A DNA stretch of 64,000 nucleotides from JAVJRN01 sp040218415 (GTDB taxonomy: Bacteria; Bacteroidota; Bacteroidia; Cytophagales; Cyclobacteriaceae), in assembly GCA_040218415.1 (NCBI GenBank), contig JAVJRN010000010.1, forward strand, positions 62,001-126,000, in the 5' to 3' direction. The notes under the pieces were generated by a model, which saw only the letters and a list, made by a program, of their open reading frames with translations, was not told the origin of the DNA and ran no database searches. The position numbers were made by a program, and so were the translations under genes. Below are positions 37,908 through 46,756 of this stretch, in pieces (the first letter of the stretch is position 1; each line of letters begins with the position of its first letter).

Positions 37908-37923
37908 AATTGGTTGACCATTT
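37908..37923. promoter_or_regulatory. Predicted UxuR/ExuR-like operator, site 5 (divergent PL7/PL6 promoter)
   Basis: AATTGGTTGACCATTT matches the left arm and centre of the consensus. It lies 97 bp from the PL7 start and 40 bp from the PL6 start, so one site could control both. A weaker copy of TGGTTGA sits 15 bp to the left (37896-37902). Confidence 0.62.
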
Positions 37924-37962
37924 TCAAATATAGTAACTTCATAGCTTAATTTTAAAAAAAAT

Positions 37963-40938
37963 GTGAAAATGAAGTGTTTCAAACGAGACTTGATAATGAT
38001 AATGGCAGCCTTTTCCGGGCTCTTACTGTTTAATCAGGCCTCCTTCGCAACGGATTATACAGTGAGCTCTGATGATCAGTTTAATAATCTTACTCTTGTT
38101 GCGGGTGATGTAGTCACATGGCTAGATGGGAATTATGCTGATCAAAACATTCAATGGAATGGTCAGTCAGGAACAGCTGATAACCCGATAATTCTAAAGG
38201 CGGAAACTCCAGGAGGGGTAATATTTACCGGTTCTTCCAAGATCAATTTTTATGGTAGCTACTTAATTGTAGATGGTTTTTACTGGAAAGGAGGGGAAGG
38301 ATCTAGCAATCATATAGAATTCAGACGTAATGGATCAGACACAGACTTTGCAATGAATTGTACCATTAAAAATTGTGCCTTTGACAATCTGGTTACTCCT
38401 GAGCCCGACAAAAGCCGATGGATTGTATTGTATGGTTCCGAGAATGTGGTGGAAAACTGCTCATTTATCAATAAACTCAGTGCTGGCGCGCTTATTCTAG
38501 TTGAACTAGATTACTCTGCGGGTATAACTCCTGGTCATATCATTAGAAAAAACTATTTCTATAACATTACCCCTAAAGATGCCTTTTCTACAAACTCTGG
38601 TGACTGTGAGGCTATTAGAATAGGAGTGAGTTCAAATCAGTCCATAAGCGCTCAGGTAATTGTAGAAGGTAATTACTTTCAGGCCGCTGATGGCGAAAAC
38701 GAAATTATTACAAATAAAAGTGCTGACAATATATACAAACACAACACCTTTAGAAACTGTCGAGGTTCGCTCGTACTGCGACATGGCGCAGGAGCACATA
38801 TTGAGGGTAATTTTTTTCTAGGTGAGGGTAAACCCAAATCGGGAGGAATTAGAGTGAGTGATAGAGATCACGTGATCATTAATAATTATATGCAAGGTCT
38901 GAACAATGACAATGATATTTGGAATAATGGGATCACTTTGGTAGGAGGAGGGGAATCTTCAGGGGGTAGTGGAAACGGTTATCAAAATGTAGATAATGTT
39001 ATCATTGCCCATAATACTATTTATGCTTCTGATGATCCAATTTTCTTCAATGACAGAAATTCTTATGACCCTACAGGAACGATTGCTAATAATCTTGTTT
39101 ACAGCGAAAATGGTAATATCGTAGCTGGTGACATTTCTGGAACTGGGCAAGGTATGATATACGAAGGAAATATCTTCGGCGGTTCACCCATTGGCATTTC
39201 AGATGATGGCATTACTGAAGGGAATGCCAACTTTCTCGCGAGCGGTGAAACCTTCAAGCCAAGTAGCACAGGATTAGCGGCTAATGCTGCGGGAAGTGTA
39301 TACAGCAGCATCGTTAACATCGATGTAGAAGGAATTACTCGCCCAAATAGTGATATGGATGTAGGAGCTCATGAGGTTTCTGGAGGAAGTGGATCTATTG
39401 TTTATTCGCCGATTACGGATGGAGATGTAGGCGCAGGAGTAGGTGCGTGTTTTCTTGATGCTACAGGAAATGTTTTGCCAGAATGTGGCGCTGTAGGAGA
39501 TTATCTCACCGTATCTCCAGTTTCTGATTTTACGGATGTAGGAGGCACCAAGTCTGTAAGCATTTCTACCAACGTTGATTGGACGGTTTCGGACGATCAA
39601 GAATGGATTGTTGTTAGTCCGGTTTCTGGTTCGGGATCTGGAAATATTAATATTACGGTTTCCACAAACGAGGCTACAGCTGAGAGAACAGGTACAATTA
39701 CCATAATGGGAACGGGTGTCGATAACAGAGCCATCAATATTTCTCAAGCCGGATATGTAGCACCGATTGATGCAACGGGAGTTAGGCTAATGCCTGATAC
39801 AGCTGCTGTGGCAGTTGGCGGCTCACAACAGCTTACTGTAACTTTCTCTCCCCTTGACGCTAGCAACCAAGAGGTTAGCTTTAGTTCCAACAATACTGCG
39901 GTAGCCACGGTCAATACTACAGGTCTGGTCACGACATTATCAGAGGGTACGGCAACCATAACAGCAACCACTGATGATGGAGGTTTTACCGCTTTTAGTG
40001 TAATAACTGCCATAGCTCCATCAACTGGTTTTAATTGGGCTTTGAATCAGCCAGTAACAGCAACGGGCATACCAGATGGAGATAATGTTGGATCCAACAT
40101 GGTTGATGGTGATGTGGCGTCTCGTTGGTCGGTTTCCGGATTCCCACAGTCTGCTACTATTGATTTGGGCGCGCAGATTACGATTAATCAAACGGAAGTT
40201 GTATGTTATGACGGTAGGGCTTATCAATACATCATTGAAGGTTCCCTTTCAGAAAATGGTAGTTACACGACAATTATCGATAGATCGGGGAATACTACTC
40301 CTGGTACCATAGACCAGCCTATTATCGATATTATTGAAGATTTTGATGCCAGATTTGTTAAGGTAACAGTTTCTGGGGCTGATCAATACACAGGAGATTG
40401 GGTGAGTCTTACAGAGCTAAGGGTTTTCGGGGAAGGCGAGAGAGCTGCGGTTTCTGTAACAGGCGTTTTATTGGAACAGTCAGACATGGAATTGACCGAA
40501 GGAGAGACGCAGCAATTGACGGTAACCATTAACCCGGTAAATGCCACTGATATGGGAGTGAGTTTCAGCTCAAGCAGTTCTTCAATCGCCAGTGTAGATG
40601 ATGATGGTTTGGTGACTGCCTTATCGGAAGGAATGGCTATAATCACGGTGACTACCGATGATGGGAGTTTCACAGACTCCATTGAAATCACGGTAATTAG
40701 CCCAGAGCAACCACTAGTGTCTGTTAATTCTGATATTAAGACTGTTTACCCAAATCCAGCAAGCAATTACATTTTACTCCCAAAGAATTTAACTGGAAGT
40801 TATTCGATTTTAGATATCTCAGGGAGGAAAATAACTTCTGGATTTATAAATAGAAATCAAGTAGATATTGACCTGCTCAATACAGGCGTTTATTTAATCG
40901 ATGTATCAAATCATCGATTGAAGTTTATTAAAAAATGA
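37963..40938 (+). CDS. PL6 alginate lyase with BACON, CBM32-like and T9SS domains
   Basis: A 991-residue secreted protein: signal peptide (about 1-29, NQASFA), PL6 beta-helix (about 30-470) with catalytic Lys252 in EIITNKSADN and Arg273 in SLVLRHGAG, the usual 21-residue spacing. It continues with a BACON-like domain (about 515-600; DWTVSDDQEWIVVSPVSGSG), Big_2 (605-680), an F5/8-type C/CBM32-like domain (688-826), a second Big_2 (832-912) and a T9SS sorting domain (about 925-991; TVYPNPASNYILL). The Big_2/F5-8C/Big_2 unit is about 70% identical by eye to that of the divergent PL7 enzyme, so the two share a carbohydrate-targeting cassette. It should act on alginate outside the cell. Confidence 0.92.
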   Translation: MKMKCFKRDLIMIMAAFSGLLLFNQASFATDYTVSSDDQFNNLTLVAGDVVTWLDGNYADQNIQWNGQSGTADNPIILKAETPGGVIFTGSSKINFYGSYLIVDGFYWKGGEGSSNHIEFRRNGSDTDFAMNCTIKNCAFDNLVTPEPDKSRWIVLYGSENVVENCSFINKLSAGALILVELDYSAGITPGHIIRKNYFYNITPKDAFSTNSGDCEAIRIGVSSNQSISAQVIVEGNYFQAADGENEIITNKSADNIYKHNTFRNCRGSLVLRHGAGAHIEGNFFLGEGKPKSGGIRVSDRDHVIINNYMQGLNNDNDIWNNGITLVGGGESSGGSGNGYQNVDNVIIAHNTIYASDDPIFFNDRNSYDPTGTIANNLVYSENGNIVAGDISGTGQGMIYEGNIFGGSPIGISDDGITEGNANFLASGETFKPSSTGLAANAAGSVYSSIVNIDVEGITRPNSDMDVGAHEVSGGSGSIVYSPITDGDVGAGVGACFLDATGNVLPECGAVGDYLTVSPVSDFTDVGGTKSVSISTNVDWTVSDDQEWIVVSPVSGSGSGNINITVSTNEATAERTGTITIMGTGVDNRAINISQAGYVAPIDATGVRLMPDTAAVAVGGSQQLTVTFSPLDASNQEVSFSSNNTAVATVNTTGLVTTLSEGTATITATTDDGGFTAFSVITAIAPSTGFNWALNQPVTATGIPDGDNVGSNMVDGDVASRWSVSGFPQSATIDLGAQITINQTEVVCYDGRAYQYIIEGSLSENGSYTTIIDRSGNTTPGTIDQPIIDIIEDFDARFVKVTVSGADQYTGDWVSLTELRVFGEGERAAVSVTGVLLEQSDMELTEGETQQLTVTINPVNATDMGVSFSSSSSSIASVDDDGLVTALSEGMAIITVTTDDGSFTDSIEITVISPEQPLVSVNSDIKTVYPNPASNYILLPKNLTGSYSILDISGRKITSGFINRNQVDIDLLNTGVYLIDVSNHRLKFIKK

Positions 40939-40982
40939 TTTCATCATAATTAACCCTATGCTTTAACCAGTAATAAGAAAAC

Positions 40983-43295
40983 ATGAAAATTTTACTTCAA
41001 GTACTTACGATCCTAGCCCTTCTGTTTGGCTGTCAACAAAATAATTCTTTAACCAGTGTGCTAGTTCAGAATCAAGCGGAGCTTAACAGTGCAATTAAAA
41101 AGGCCAAACCTGGCACTGAAATTGTCATGGCTAATGGTGAATGGAACGACGTTCAAATTCGCTTCACCGGTAATGGTACCGAAGATCAGCCCATCATATT
41201 AAGAGCTGAATCACCAGGAGAAGTAATGATTCAAGGCGAGTCGGACCTAAAGCTTGGTGGCGAATACTTAGTTGTCGAGGGCTTGTTCTTCACCAATGGT
41301 GCATCTCCATCAAAGGCAGTCATTCAGTACTACATCGACAGTGAGACGGTGGCGAATCATTCAAGAGTAACCAATTGTGTGATTAAGGATTTCAATAAAT
41401 CGCAGCGAAATAATTCGGATCTTTGGGTGCTATTTAAAGGGCGGTACAATCAATTCGATCAGAATAACCTGTCTGGTAAGTCTAATAGAGGGCCGACTAT
41501 CCGAATTGACTTGGAGGGTAACCAGAGTGTAAAGAACTATCATCGGATCAATAATAATTATTTTGGCCCTAGACCACCAAAAGGAGGACCAAGTGCCGAG
41601 ACGATTCAGATCGGGAATAGTAGTACTTCTATGACCCCAAGCTATACGACGGTTGAAAACAATTTCTTCGATCATTGCGATGGAGAAGTGGAGGTTATTT
41701 CTAGCAAGTCGAATTTCAATGAATTTAGAAACAATATTTTCTATAAAAGTGAAGGATCCCTCGTCACACGTCATGGCAATTACTGCTTAATTGATGGTAA
41801 TTATTTTATTGGAGACGAAAACTCTCCACACGTAGGCGGTGTTCGTTTGATTGGCACAGGCCATGTGGTAACCAATAATTACTTCTATAATCTCCGCGGA
41901 GAGATTTTCAGAGCGCCACTTGCTTTGATGAATGGGGTAGATAAGCCTACCATCAATCGATATTTTCAAGTTACCGATGTAGTTGTAGCATACAATACAT
42001 GGGTCAACTGTAGCTCGCCTTGGCAAATTGGAGTCGGTTCAAACCTTGATCAAAAAGATGTGCTTCCGGCTTCCGAAATAAGATCAGAAACGCCAATACG
42101 CACCATAATCGCCAATAATATCATTTATAATACTAAAGGTGATGAAGAACCGATTCGTAGGTATGATTCCAGTGATGGTATTGATTTCGAAAGCAATGTG
42201 ATCAACAACCAAGGTGTTGATTTTAAAGGGGTAGATGGGCTGGAAGCAAGAGATTTTTCCATGACTGAGCTTGAGGCTGACTTTTGGGTTCCAAGTGATG
42301 ATCTGAGTGATTTTGAGAAACACAACGGCTTTGAATTCGACAAGATCACCACTGATTTAGTGGGCAATTCCAGAAAAGGGAGTAATTCTATCGGAGCAGT
42401 TGTAGGAGCAAAAAAACAACCGAATATCATGGACTTATCTAAATATGGTGCGGATTGGTATAATCGTAATCCAACTGAACCAGAACCAGCTAAGCACGTG
42501 GTAAAAACGGCTGAGGAGCTTGTCAATGCAATCAGCAATGCGGCCGATGGAGACATTATCCAACTTTCTGAAACCCAATTTGAGTTGAATACTTCACTGA
42601 AAATTGACAAGAAATTGATCATTCAATCTATCGATAGTAAGAATAGGTCAACCATTTTGTTTAAGGGAGCAGCGAGAACGCCTGCTTTTGAAATGAATCC
42701 TAAAGGTGAATTAAAACTACAGGCTATCATATTAAAAGGTACAGGAGCAAACTACGCTTTCGCAACCCTAAGTGAAAATATGTCCAGCCTCTACAACCTT
42801 ACAGTGAAGGATGCTGACATCTTCAACTTCGATTATGTACTTAAGAGTTACAAATATTCATTCTCAGAATACATCAGGTTTGAGTCGACGAGCATTAAAA
42901 ATTGTGCAAATGGAATTGAACTTTCTGCTGAGGACGATGATCGGGGTGACTATAATGCAGAAAATGTGTTTGTTTTGGACTGTCAGTTTGATCGGGTAAG
43001 CAGTAATGTCATTGACTACTACCGTGGAGGTTACGACGAGTCAACAGTAGGTGGTAACCTGATTGTACAAGGGTGTACTTTTACCAATAGTGGAGAGAAA
43101 GAAAGTACTAATGTGCTTATCAATACTTACGGAATCATCAATGTAGAGATATTGAACAATACCTTCGAAAACAACTCTGTTGATCTGGTCGCTCGCCTGT
43201 GGGGTGCTAAGAATAATTCTCAAGCTGACAATGTGATTAAGAACTCAGGAAAATTGATTGTTGAGCAAAATTTGCCACTAAAGTTGATGTACTAG
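40983..43295 (+). CDS. Two-domain PL6 alginate lyase lipoprotein (AlyGC-like)
   Basis: A 770-residue lipoprotein (lipobox ALLFGC, Cys17). The N-terminal beta-helix (about 25-450) has catalytic Lys242 in EVISSKSNFN and Arg263 in SLVTRHGNY. A second beta-helix (about 500-770; AADGDIIQLSETQFELN) follows with no lyase pair. This two-helix layout is that of PL6 enzymes such as AlyGC, where the second domain helps dimerise and shape an exo-type cleft. Being a lipoprotein without a T9SS domain, it probably acts in the periplasm or at the surface on oligomers. It is 44 bp after the T9SS PL6 gene and likely cotranscribed. It is the last gene of the alginate locus. Confidence 0.92.
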   Translation: MKILLQVLTILALLFGCQQNNSLTSVLVQNQAELNSAIKKAKPGTEIVMANGEWNDVQIRFTGNGTEDQPIILRAESPGEVMIQGESDLKLGGEYLVVEGLFFTNGASPSKAVIQYYIDSETVANHSRVTNCVIKDFNKSQRNNSDLWVLFKGRYNQFDQNNLSGKSNRGPTIRIDLEGNQSVKNYHRINNNYFGPRPPKGGPSAETIQIGNSSTSMTPSYTTVENNFFDHCDGEVEVISSKSNFNEFRNNIFYKSEGSLVTRHGNYCLIDGNYFIGDENSPHVGGVRLIGTGHVVTNNYFYNLRGEIFRAPLALMNGVDKPTINRYFQVTDVVVAYNTWVNCSSPWQIGVGSNLDQKDVLPASEIRSETPIRTIIANNIIYNTKGDEEPIRRYDSSDGIDFESNVINNQGVDFKGVDGLEARDFSMTELEADFWVPSDDLSDFEKHNGFEFDKITTDLVGNSRKGSNSIGAVVGAKKQPNIMDLSKYGADWYNRNPTEPEPAKHVVKTAEELVNAISNAADGDIIQLSETQFELNTSLKIDKKLIIQSIDSKNRSTILFKGAARTPAFEMNPKGELKLQAIILKGTGANYAFATLSENMSSLYNLTVKDADIFNFDYVLKSYKYSFSEYIRFESTSIKNCANGIELSAEDDDRGDYNAENVFVLDCQFDRVSSNVIDYYRGGYDESTVGGNLIVQGCTFTNSGEKESTNVLINTYGIINVEILNNTFENNSVDLVARLWGAKNNSQADNVIKNSGKLIVEQNLPLKLMY

Positions 43296-43384
43296 TTGAG
43301 AAAACTTCATTTAGACATATCGCGATTCCATAAATTAGCTTGAGTTTTATCGTTTTGCTGGGGTTATAAAGGTGCATGTAGCAG

Positions 43385-43675
43385 GAAAACCGCTTTTAGA
43401 TTCTGAGTAATTTGGTACGGTAGTTATCGTCTATTACAGATGATTACCTTTTGACAACTTTGGATTTCTTAGTTGAAGAATACTTTTTAATCAGTGATAG
43501 ACCCATTTTGGCTACAACACTATAATTGAGTGTGCAATATTCCTTTTTCTTCTTAAATGTCATGTCTAATGCGCAATGGAGGTTGTTTTCAATTTTCCAA
43601 TATTTTGAACCACATCATTTATGAGCGCAGCGTCTGCAGATTAAGAACGGTGATATAACCTCTAATTTCAATAAG
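43385..43675 (-). pseudogene. ISAs1-family transposase remnant, right copy
   Basis: In the minus strand the frame W-KIENNLHCALDMTFKK, then SVVAKMGLSLIKKYSSTKKS and DDNYRTKLLRI, follows the C-terminal end of ISAs1 transposases (HWKIENNLHWVLDV.F). Frameshifts disrupt it. It aligns along ~290 bp with 8985-9290 in the same orientation (shared GCTTTTAGATTCT and TAGTTATCGTCTA), so the two form diverged direct repeats on the two sides of the alginate locus. Confidence 0.75.
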
Positions 43676-43697
43676 AAACCTTTTAAGGATTTGCCTC

Positions 43698-43795
43698 GTG
43701 TGCCGCCGCGTCAGGGATAGAGGCGGCATCCTATTCTGCTATGCAGAAAAGATATAGCCGATAGCCCGCTCGGACGCCCTCATATTGCCCCAAGG
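43698..43795. repeat. GC-rich multi-hairpin intergenic element
   Basis: Three consecutive short palindromes lie in unusually GC-rich DNA: TGCCGCC/GGCGGCA (43701-43728), TTCTGC/GCAGAA (43734-43748) and CCGA/TCGG (43758-43773). The composition stands out from its AT-rich surroundings. It resembles dispersed structured intergenic repeats found in Bacteroidota genomes, though only one copy is in this window. Confidence 0.45.
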
Positions 43796-43886
43796 ACTCG
43801 CCAATTTCTTGTTTCGATGACAAGACTTTTCCAACAAGAAGCTGTGCATTTGTTAACTTACAGCACCTTATAAAAATCAAACATCT

Positions 43887-45473
43887 ATGGCAACAGAAAA
43901 ACCCAAAACCGCCAGCGTATTTAAATCTACAGAAGATAAGATCAAAGAGCTGGAATTGATGAATGCTGAAGTGCTGCTCGCAGGAGGACAAAAGCGGATC
44001 GATAAGCAGCATGAAAAAGGAAAATTGACCGCTCGTGAGCGAATTGATTTGTTGTTGGATGAGGGCTCGTTTCAAGAGATTGGAAAGTTTGTCACGCACC
44101 GAGGACAAGATTTTGGGATTGAGAAAGAGCAATATCTCGGTGATGGTGTTATTACAGGTTATGGAACAGTAGAAGGTCGGCTGATTTATGTATTTAGTCA
44201 AGATTTTACGGTTTTTGGAGGTTCACTTTCTGAGACTTTTGCAGAGAAGATTGTGAAAATAATGGACATGGCCATGAAAAATGGCGCGCCAATTATTGGT
44301 TTGAATGATTCGGGAGGCGCGCGAATTCAAGAAGGAGTGATGTCCTTGGCTGGCTATGCTGATATTTTTTATAAAAACACCTTGGCGTCTGGTGTGGTGC
44401 CTCAACTGTCGGCGATTATGGGGCCTTGCGCTGGTGGCGCGGTGTATTCACCGGCCATTACCGATTTTATATTTATGGTAGAGCAAACAAGTTATATGTT
44501 TGTGACCGGCCCAAATGTGGTAAAAACAGTCACTGCCGAGGAGGTGACCTCAGAGGAACTTGGTGGAGCGAGTGCTCATAGTACGAAAAGTGGAGTCACT
44601 CACTTTTCCTGTAAAAATGAGGCTACCTGCATTCTGGATTTAAAAAGGTTGTTAAGTTATATTCCTTCAAATTGTGAGGAAGAACCACTGCGGTTGCCTT
44701 ACGAGATTAAAGGGGATGAAGTCATCAAAGGACTCGATGATATATTGCCTGATAATCCAAATCAGCCCTACGACATTAAAGATGTGATTGGGGGCATTGT
44801 GGATACGGACACTTTCTTTGAAGTTCATAAAAACTTTGCTGATAATATAGTAGTGGGCTTTTCTAGAATTGCTGGACGAAGTGTAGGGATTGTTGGTAAT
44901 CAGCCAATGAGCCTAGCTGGAGTTTTAGATAATGATTGTAGTAAAAAGGCAGCACGCTTTGTTCGATTTTGTGATGCTTTCAATATTCCACTTCTTGTGT
45001 TGGTGGATGTTCCAGGTTTTTTGCCAGGAACAGATCAGGAATGGAATGGCATCATATCAAATGGTGCCAAATTGTTGTATGCATTTAGCGAGGCAACTGT
45101 TCCTCGAATTTCTGTCATTACCCGAAAAGCTTATGGAGGCGCATATGATGTGATGAATTCGAAGCATATTGGTGCTGATATGAACTTTGCATGGCCTACT
45201 GCTGAGATTGCCGTAATGGGTGCACAGGGTGCTTCTGAGATAATTTTCAGAAGGGAAATAGCCACAGCCGAAGATCCTAATGCCAAGCTTCAGGAAAAAA
45301 TTGATGAGTACACGGAGAAGTTTGCGAACCCATATGTAGCAGCAAAGAGAGGTTTTATCGATGAGGTGATTCTACCTCATAATACACGCGCCAAACTCAT
45401 TCGCGCTTATGACATGCTTGAAAATAAGGTGGATAAAATACCAAGAAAGAAACACGGGAACATTCCACTTTAA
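43887..45473 (+). CDS. Acyl-CoA carboxylase carboxyltransferase (PccB-type)
   Basis: A 528-residue two-lobed crotonase-fold carboxyltransferase. The N-lobe has KGKLTARERIDLLLDEGSFQE, SQDFTVFGGSLSE and IMGPCAGGAVYSPA; the C-lobe has VDVPGFLPGTDQEWNGII and RKAYGGAYDVMNSKHIGAD. This is the beta subunit of propionyl-CoA carboxylase or the alpha subunit of methylmalonyl-CoA decarboxylase; partner biotin subunits are not adjacent. It works in propionate and branched-chain metabolism in the cytoplasm. It is the first intact gene to the right of the alginate locus. Confidence 0.93.
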   Translation: MATEKPKTASVFKSTEDKIKELELMNAEVLLAGGQKRIDKQHEKGKLTARERIDLLLDEGSFQEIGKFVTHRGQDFGIEKEQYLGDGVITGYGTVEGRLIYVFSQDFTVFGGSLSETFAEKIVKIMDMAMKNGAPIIGLNDSGGARIQEGVMSLAGYADIFYKNTLASGVVPQLSAIMGPCAGGAVYSPAITDFIFMVEQTSYMFVTGPNVVKTVTAEEVTSEELGGASAHSTKSGVTHFSCKNEATCILDLKRLLSYIPSNCEEEPLRLPYEIKGDEVIKGLDDILPDNPNQPYDIKDVIGGIVDTDTFFEVHKNFADNIVVGFSRIAGRSVGIVGNQPMSLAGVLDNDCSKKAARFVRFCDAFNIPLLVLVDVPGFLPGTDQEWNGIISNGAKLLYAFSEATVPRISVITRKAYGGAYDVMNSKHIGADMNFAWPTAEIAVMGAQGASEIIFRREIATAEDPNAKLQEKIDEYTEKFANPYVAAKRGFIDEVILPHNTRAKLIRAYDMLENKVDKIPRKKHGNIPL

Positions 45474-45688
45474 CACGCTTTTAATATAGCTATAGCAACG
45501 TTGATAATTTTCATAGAATGCTTCATCGAGAAAAGAGGAGCAGGCCTTGCATCAATCTTTTTGTCTTTTTGATGGAAAGAAGCATCAATATCCAATAGTT
45601 GTTAACATCTCAAACAGAGTAGAGGTGTTTTCGGTTGAAATTACTAGTCAGTTGATGCTGGTTTAATAAAATCTAATTAGAATAAAAC

Positions 45689-46756
45689 ATGGATAAGAAA
45701 AGTAAAGAATTCCTTTATAAATATTTGAATAATGCCTCACCAACAGGTTTTGAGTCTAGTGGACAGCAAATTTGGTTGGACTACATTAAAGAATACACCG
45801 ACACGTATTTCACAGATACTTATGGGTCGGCAGTTGCGGTAATCAATCCAGACGCGCCTTACAAGGTGGTAATCGAGGCTCATGCGGATGAAATTAGTTG
45901 GTTTGTGAACTATATCAATGATCAGGGCTACATCTATGTAGTCAGAAATGGAGGCTCAGATCATCAAATTGCCCCTTCGAAAAGGGTCAATATCCACACT
46001 GATAATGGCATTGTCAAAGGAATCTTTGGCTGGCCAGCAATACATGTCAGAAAAGACAAAGAAGACAACCCAACATTGAAAAATATATTTATTGATGTAG
46101 GAGCTTCTTCCAAGGAAGAAGTGGAAAAAATGGGTATCCACGTGGGTCATGTCATCACCTTCGAAGATGAACTCATGGAGCTCAATGATAAATATCTGGT
46201 AGGTAGAGCACTTGATAATCGTATCGGTGGTTTTATGGTTGCCGAAGTAGCAAGAAGGCTTAAGGAGAATGATGTAAAACTCCCTTTTGGATTATATGTG
46301 GTGAACGCCGTGCAAGAGGAAATAGGTTTGCGAGGAGCGGAAATGATCGCGCATAGGATAAAACCAGATCTGGCTATTATTACTGATGTGACTCATGATA
46401 CGAACTCTCCAATGTATGATAAAATCACCAGTGGCGATATTGCCTTGGGAGCTGGGCCAACAATGGCCTACGGGGCAGCAGTTCAAAACAATGTTTTGAA
46501 AATGATTCTGGATACAGCAAAGGAAAAAGAGATTCCTTTTCAGAGAAGAGCCACTTCACGATCTACAGGTACGGATACGGATGCTTTTGCTTACAGCAAT
46601 GAGGGCGTAGCATCGGCATTGATTTCTATTCCTTTAAAGTATATGCATACCACTGTAGAAATGTGTGCGAAAGATGACTTGGAGAATACGATCAAATTGA
46701 TTTACGAATTTGTATTGAAAGTAGAGTCTGGTCAGGATTTTAGATATATCAAATAA
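45689..46756 (+). CDS. M42-family metallo-aminopeptidase
   Basis: A 355-residue M42/glutamyl-aminopeptidase-family enzyme. The metal-binding and catalytic marks are VVIEAHADEISWFV, VGRALDNRIGG, NAVQEEIGLRGAE, IITDVTHDT and RRATSRSTGTDTDAF. It is a cytoplasmic dinuclear-metal aminopeptidase, usually a dodecamer of tetrahedral form, for peptide turnover. It ends with TAA overlapping by one base the ATG of the next gene, which suggests translational coupling. Confidence 0.92.
   Translation: MDKKSKEFLYKYLNNASPTGFESSGQQIWLDYIKEYTDTYFTDTYGSAVAVINPDAPYKVVIEAHADEISWFVNYINDQGYIYVVRNGGSDHQIAPSKRVNIHTDNGIVKGIFGWPAIHVRKDKEDNPTLKNIFIDVGASSKEEVEKMGIHVGHVITFEDELMELNDKYLVGRALDNRIGGFMVAEVARRLKENDVKLPFGLYVVNAVQEEIGLRGAEMIAHRIKPDLAIITDVTHDTNSPMYDKITSGDIALGAGPTMAYGAAVQNNVLKMILDTAKEKEIPFQRRATSRSTGTDTDAFAYSNEGVASALISIPLKYMHTTVEMCAKDDLENTIKLIYEFVLKVESGQDFRYIK

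Larger units (their letters stand above)
43296..43886. other. Gene-free boundary region with transposase fossil and hairpin element
   Basis: 591 bp between the last PL6 gene and pccB with no intact gene. It holds an ISAs1 remnant (43385-43675) and a GC-rich multi-hairpin stretch (43698-43795), described separately. The promoter of pccB must lie in the last ~90 bp. The long minus-strand frame 43731-44201 mostly shadows pccB. Confidence 0.6.

Noticed and set aside
37812..37982. Extended N-terminus of the tandem PL7 enzyme
   Set aside because: Would overlap the divergent PL6 start and the operator region; the ATG at 37811 precedes a usable signal peptide.
43731..44201. 156-codon minus-strand frame
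   Set aside because: Mostly antisense to the start of the well-supported acyl-CoA carboxylase gene and the hairpin element; no protein-family features.
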